Positions 20,356 through 24,037 of a stretch of 24,037 nt of DNA are shown here, in pieces. The position numbers and the translations under genes are program-made. Position 1 is the first letter of the stretch. The number at the start of each line of letters is the position of its first letter. Source of the DNA: Propionibacteriaceae bacterium (GTDB taxonomy: Bacteria; Actinomycetota; Actinomycetes; Propionibacteriales; Propionibacteriaceae). Location: the NCBI GenBank assembly GCA_009778535.1, contig WRJP01000006.1, positions 1 through 24,037 of the forward strand. Reading direction: 5' to 3'. The notes below the pieces were generated by a model, which had not been told where the DNA came from, searched no databases, and saw nothing but the letters and a program-made list of their open reading frames with translations.

Positions 20356-21192
20356 ATGGCGATTATTCGCCGCCTGCTGCACAATGAGGACATGCACGAT
20401 ATCGTCGCCGTACCTGGAGGCCGGAATGCCTTCCTCGTCACTGCGGGGACGACCGAGCAATCCTGGGTCGATCTGAATGACCCGCTGCTGCTTGAGTTCG
20501 AGTATGTGCAGCGCGTCGCAGAGGTGCTCGAAGCCGTCATACTAAACAGACCGATCCAGCAGCGGATTCGTATCGTACATGTGGGCGGGGGCGGACTAAC
20601 CCTGCCACGTTACGTGGCAGCACGACGGCCACACAGCGCGCAGTTAGTGCTTGAGCCAGATATTGACCTCATTGAACAAGTACGAAAACGCTTGCCGTTG
20701 CCAGCAAATAGTGGCATAAAGGTCAGAGCGGTTGACGGGCTGGCTGGCATTGCGCAAATGCCTGACGACTACGCCGACTGCGTCATCGTTGATGCTTTTG
20801 AACACGGATGTGTTCCACCTGACTTTGCTACCGCATCCTTCTTCACCGATGTACGACGCATACTGCATCCCGACGGCATCATGATTATGAATCTCACTGA
20901 TAAATCCCCGTTTGGTTGGACACGGCGAACTTTCGCCGGTATCGCAAAGACGTGGCCAAACCTTGCGGCCAGCGCGGAAACTCCAGTCTGGAAGGGTCGG
21001 CGTTTTGGCAATTTCGTGATAGTCGCCGCTGCGGACAAGCTGCCATTGGACGAACTTGAACGTGCCATATCCAAGGCGGCTTTCCCGCATCGCTTGAGTT
21101 GGGGCGAAGCCTTGAAACGCTGGATTGGTGCAGCCGAACCGTTCAGCGCCCAAGATGCCGTTTCCTCACCCAAGTTTGTACCCTGGCAGTGA
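20356..21192 (+). CDS. Spermidine-synthase-like protein (class I methyltransferase fold)
   Basis: About 278 residues. The Rossmann core is visible: IRIVHVGGGGLTLPRYVAA (nucleotide-binding Gly loop), LVLEPDIDLIEQVRKRL (acidic end of strand 2), IKVRAVDGLAGIAQM (GD-like strand 3), CVIVDAFEHG (strand 4 DxF) and MIMNLTD. QSWVDLNDPLLLEFEYVQRV before it matches the spermidine-synthase N-terminal region, with DLNDP in place of the usual D-E aminopropyl site. Such stand-alone homologues are common in Actinobacteria and often of unproven activity. The true reaction may be polyamine synthesis or methyl transfer. The start is uncertain: ATG at 20356, or ATG at 20392 (GAGGAC just upstream). The gene is divergent from pyrE. 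Confidence 0.85.
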   Translation: MAIIRRLLHNEDMHDIVAVPGGRNAFLVTAGTTEQSWVDLNDPLLLEFEYVQRVAEVLEAVILNRPIQQRIRIVHVGGGGLTLPRYVAARRPHSAQLVLEPDIDLIEQVRKRLPLPANSGIKVRAVDGLAGIAQMPDDYADCVIVDAFEHGCVPPDFATASFFTDVRRILHPDGIMIMNLTDKSPFGWTRRTFAGIAKTWPNLAASAETPVWKGRRFGNFVIVAAADKLPLDELERAISKAAFPHRLSWGEALKRWIGAAEPFSAQDAVSSPKFVPWQ

Positions 21193-21227
21193 TGTCACCG
21201 CTGGTCAGCACCAGGCGAACTATGCGC

Positions 21228-21233
21228 TAATCT
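21228..21233 (+). promoter_or_regulatory. Candidate -10 box upstream of the amidohydrolase
   Basis: TAATCT in the 71-bp gap after the spermidine-synthase-like gene, about 30 nt before the ATG. The -35 (TCAGCA, 17 nt upstream) is poor. Confidence 0.3.
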
Positions 21234-21263
21234 GACCGTAGTAGAAACCAGGAAGGCAAACGA

Positions 21264-22076
21264 ATGCGTATTACAGATTCCCAGGTTCACCTGTGGGCTC
21301 CGCAAACCCCTGAGCGCGTCTGGAGTGCTCCGAGCGTGGCTCCGCGTCCAAGCCACCTCGTTAGCGAACTGATAGCACAGATGGACGCAACTGGAGTAGA
21401 TCGCGCTGTGCTGGTGCCCCCATCGTTTGAGGGCTACCGCAATGACTACTGCCTTAGTGCCGTCCAGGACTACCCGGGCAGGTTCGCCGTCATGGGCCGG
21501 CTCCGGTTAGACGCTCCCGGTACAAAGGCGCTGCAAACGTGGAAAGAACAACCCGGAATGCTGGGGCTTCGTATCACAGCTTTCCGGAAAGCGGACGCCG
21601 AAGCATTAGCCGATCTCGCATGGCTGTGGCAGGGCATGGCGGCTGCCGACTTACCTGCGATGCTTTTTGCACCCGGGCAGTACCAGGCTATTGCGGCTTT
21701 GGCGAAGGCCAACCCGCAAGTGAAGTTCACGTTAGATCATCTGTGCTTGCCGACAACCGCCCAAGACGATGAGCTAGACCCGTTGATCGATCAAGTTTGT
21801 CAGCTAGCCGGATATGAAAATATCGCTGTCAAGGCTAGCTGTCTCGCCAACAACGTCACGGACTCCTTCCCCTTCCCGAGCCTGCATGATCGTATCCACA
21901 AAGTCATGGATGCTTACGGCCTGGAAAGAGTTTTCTGGGGGTCAGACCTTTCCCGCTCTCGTATCAGTTATCGGGAATCGTTGGCGCTCTTTACCGAACA
22001 ACTGCCGTTTCTGGGAGATTCAGAACTTGAATGGGTACTTGACCGAGGCATCTCAACTTGGCTTGGTTGGTCTTAA
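21264..22076 (+). CDS. Amidohydrolase family 2 (TIM-barrel metal-dependent hydrolase)
   Basis: 270 residues. It resembles the amidohydrolase_2 group that includes lactonases and decarboxylases: ITDSQVHLWAPQTPERVW at the start (position of the metal-binding HxH), VLVPPSFEGYRNDYCL, MLGLRI, KFTLDHLCLP (barrel His), IAVKASCL (barrel Lys) and VFWGSDLSRSR (catalytic Asp). The first His of HxH is Gln (SQVH), a variation I believe is known in this subgroup and which may alter metal binding. The substrate is unknown. A clear AGGAAGG ribosome site lies 7 nt before the ATG at 21264. Its stop overlaps the clpB stop tail-to-tail (TTAA at 22073-22076). Confidence 0.88.
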   Translation: MRITDSQVHLWAPQTPERVWSAPSVAPRPSHLVSELIAQMDATGVDRAVLVPPSFEGYRNDYCLSAVQDYPGRFAVMGRLRLDAPGTKALQTWKEQPGMLGLRITAFRKADAEALADLAWLWQGMAAADLPAMLFAPGQYQAIAALAKANPQVKFTLDHLCLPTTAQDDELDPLIDQVCQLAGYENIAVKASCLANNVTDSFPFPSLHDRIHKVMDAYGLERVFWGSDLSRSRISYRESLALFTEQLPFLGDSELEWVLDRGISTWLGWS

Positions 22077-24037
22077 TCGGCCGGCGAGTCAGTTACGACA
22101 GTCAAACCGGAAAGGTCTTGGTTGCTGTCAAAACTGATGGTGTCACCGTCGTTTATAGTTCCGGCAAGCAGTTGACTGGCCATACCGTCCTCGATAGCGC
22201 TCTGGACTAGACGCTTCAGTGGACGAGCCCCATAGACCGGATCGAAACCGGTCATCGCCAACCAATCCCGGCCGCTAGCGCTGACTTCCACTTTAATCCT
22301 GCGATCTGCAAGGCGTTGATTGAGTCGCTCCAACTGGATATCCACAATCTTGCTCAGGTCATCGGTGGTGAGCGTATCGAACATGACTATCTCGTCCAAG
22401 CGATTCAGAAATTCTGGTTTGAAGGACTGGCGGACGACCCCCATCACAGCGTCTTGGGTGGTCTTAGCATCGAGATGCTGATCAGCAAGAAATTGCGAAC
22501 CCAGATTTGAAGTCATAATCAAGATCACATTCCGGAAATCAACGGTGCGCCCCTGCCCGTCGGTGAGGCGACCGTCGTCGAGCACCTGCAACAGAATGTT
22601 GAAAACCTCCGGATGAGCCTTTTCAACCTCGTCAAGCAGAATCACGCTATATGGGCGTCGTCTGACAGTTTCGGTCAACTGGCCGCCTTCCTCATACCCG
22701 ACGTAGCCAGGAGGCGCTCCAACCAGGCGTGAGACCGAGTGCTTCTCGCCGTATTCGCTCATGTCAATACGAACCATCGCGCGCTCATCATCGAAGAGGA
22801 AATCAGCCAAAGCCTTAGCCAGCTCAGTCTTTCCTACCCCAGTAGGACCAAGGAACAAAAACGACCCGGTAGGCCGATTCGGGTCGGAGATTCCGGCACG
22901 CGAACGGCGTACGGCAGCAGCAACCGTTCCCACAGCTTTGTGCTGTCCAATAAGCCGCTTGCCCAGGTAGTCCTCCATATGAAGCAGCTTCTCGGATTCA
23001 CCTTCGAGCAATTTGCCAACTGGAATTCCAGTCCAAGCGCCAACTACCCCAGCAATATCTACCGCAGACACTTCTTCCGATACCATTTTCGGCTCGTTCT
23101 CCTGCGCTGCTGCCGCGTTCAATTCGGCCTCCAAATCGGGTAGCTGGCCATAAAGAATCTTCGACGCTTTGGTCAGATCGCCTTCCCGCTGATAACGCTC
23201 GGCCTCGATCCGAAGCTTATCTATTTGCTGCGTCAACGCTCCAACCCGGTTCAGAGCAGTCTTTTCAGCTTCCCAGCGCGCCTCCAAGCCCCGTAACCGC
23301 TCCTGCTGATCGGCCAAGTCTGCTTGTAACCGAGTTAAACGCTCCTTAGAAGCGGTGTCACCCTCATTTTCCAGCGCGAATGCCTGCATAGTCATCTTGT
23401 CGATATTACGACGCAGTTGATCGATTTCAGTTGGGGACGAGTCGATCTCCATGCGCAGCCGCGAAGCTGCTTCGTCGATCAGGTCAATCGCCTTGTCGGG
23501 CAATTTTCGCGACGTGATGTAGCGGTTCGAGAGGGTAGCGGCAGCCACTAACGCAGCGTCTGTTATTCGCACTTTGTGATGTGCCTCATAACGAGCTCGC
23601 AGTCCGCGCAAAATAGCGATGCTGTCCTCGACACTGGGCTCTCCTACAAATACTTGCTGGAAGCGGCGCTCTAGGGCGGGATCTTTCTCGATGCGCTCCC
23701 GATATTCGTCTAGCGTGGTGGCGCCGATCATGCGTAGCTCGCCGCGCGCCAACATCGGTTTGAGCATATTGCCGGCGTCCATGCTGGAGTCTCCAGTCGC
23801 CCCCGCTCCCACGACAGTGTGCAGTTCGTCGATGAAAGTGATGATTTGGCCTTCGGCTTCTTTGATCTCGTTGAGTACTGCCTTGAGGCGTTCTTCAAAC
23901 TCGCCGCGGAATTTGGCACCGGCAACCATTGAAGCTAGGTCGAGTGAAACTACCCGTCGTCCTTTCAGCGAATCTGGGACATCACCGGCAACGACTCGTT
24001 GCGCTAAGCCTTCGACGACGGCGGTCTTTCCCACTCC
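22073..24037 (-). CDS. clpB: ClpB disaggregase, 5' end beyond the window
   Basis: About 655 codons are visible, missing roughly the first 200 residues (N-domain and the start of NBD1). The visible part opens at Walker A (GVGKT; the GTG there is an internal Val, not a start). NBD1 has IITFIDELHTVVGAG (Walker B) and ERRFQQVFV (Arg finger). The long coiled-coil middle domain (about residues 210-330 of the fragment, RLQADLADQQERLRGLEARW) distinguishes ClpB from ClpC. NBD2 has GPTGVGKTELAKAL, SVILLDEVEKAHPEV and ILIMTSNLGSQF. Known role: a hexameric ATPase that pulls aggregated proteins apart with DnaK/DnaJ/GrpE after heat stress. Any HspR (HAIR) or CIRCE control site would lie outside the window. 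Confidence 0.95.
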   Translation of the reverse strand, partial: GVGKTAVVEGLAQRVVAGDVPDSLKGRRVVSLDLASMVAGAKFRGEFEERLKAVLNEIKEAEGQIITFIDELHTVVGAGATGDSSMDAGNMLKPMLARGELRMIGATTLDEYRERIEKDPALERRFQQVFVGEPSVEDSIAILRGLRARYEAHHKVRITDAALVAAATLSNRYITSRKLPDKAIDLIDEAASRLRMEIDSSPTEIDQLRRNIDKMTMQAFALENEGDTASKERLTRLQADLADQQERLRGLEARWEAEKTALNRVGALTQQIDKLRIEAERYQREGDLTKASKILYGQLPDLEAELNAAAAQENEPKMVSEEVSAVDIAGVVGAWTGIPVGKLLEGESEKLLHMEDYLGKRLIGQHKAVGTVAAAVRRSRAGISDPNRPTGSFLFLGPTGVGKTELAKALADFLFDDERAMVRIDMSEYGEKHSVSRLVGAPPGYVGYEEGGQLTETVRRRPYSVILLDEVEKAHPEVFNILLQVLDDGRLTDGQGRTVDFRNVILIMTSNLGSQFLADQHLDAKTTQDAVMGVVRQSFKPEFLNRLDEIVMFDTLTTDDLSKIVDIQLERLNQRLADRRIKVEVSASGRDWLAMTGFDPVYGARPLKRLVQSAIEDGMASQLLAGTINDGDTISFDSNQDLSGLTVVTDSPAD

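Overview
The window looks like chromosome from a mid-GC actinobacterium. I place it tentatively near Actinomycetaceae. The reasons are a full-length Lhr helicase, CD225 and DUF2752 membrane proteins side by side, a thioredoxin / PLP aminotransferase / Ddl-like ligase run of the kind usually found near parAB in Actinobacteria, and genes that seem to start leaderless from a TANNNT box 6-7 nt before the ATG. The genus assignment is inference.

Layout. 1-173: the last codons of an IS110-family transposase, then a palindromic repeat. 174-1355 (-): metK. 1356-3348: repeat-rich DNA holding a complete IS1182-like element (1674-3257) whose transposase is frameshifted. 3349-7932 (-): lhr, with a tandem palindromic repeat read in frame inside the gene. 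8034-10500 (+): three tightly coupled genes of unknown function (one polytopic membrane protein, two small anchored extracytoplasmic proteins). They face a (-) operon at 13377-10845 encoding NfeD, flotillin and another small anchored protein. 13576-17575 (+): an anchored protein of unknown function, thioredoxin, PLP aminotransferase and D-Ala-D-Ala ligase. 17576-18087: duplicated 3' end of ddl, short inverted repeats and dispersed palindromes. 18088-20337 (-): pyrE, two CD225/dispanin paralogues and a DUF2752 protein. 20356-22076 (+): a spermidine-synthase-like protein and an amidohydrolase. 22073-24037 (-): clpB, running off the right edge before its 5' end.

Functional themes. Core metabolism and quality control are represented by metK, pyrE, ddl, trxA, lhr and clpB. 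Much of the rest is membrane organisation: flotillin/NfeD, CD225 proteins and the uncharacterised envelope proteins. The best candidate for an undescribed system is the pair of convergent envelope operons at 8034-13377. Four of their six genes have no function I can name, and three small proteins share one layout (N-terminal anchor plus beta-rich outer domain) split between the two operons.

The other strong signal is repeat biology. At least two families of short hairpins show paired base changes that keep the stem while altering its sequence. One family occurs both between genes and inside the lhr reading frame, where it adds a 12-residue repeat. No rRNA, tRNA, CRISPR array or phage module was seen.
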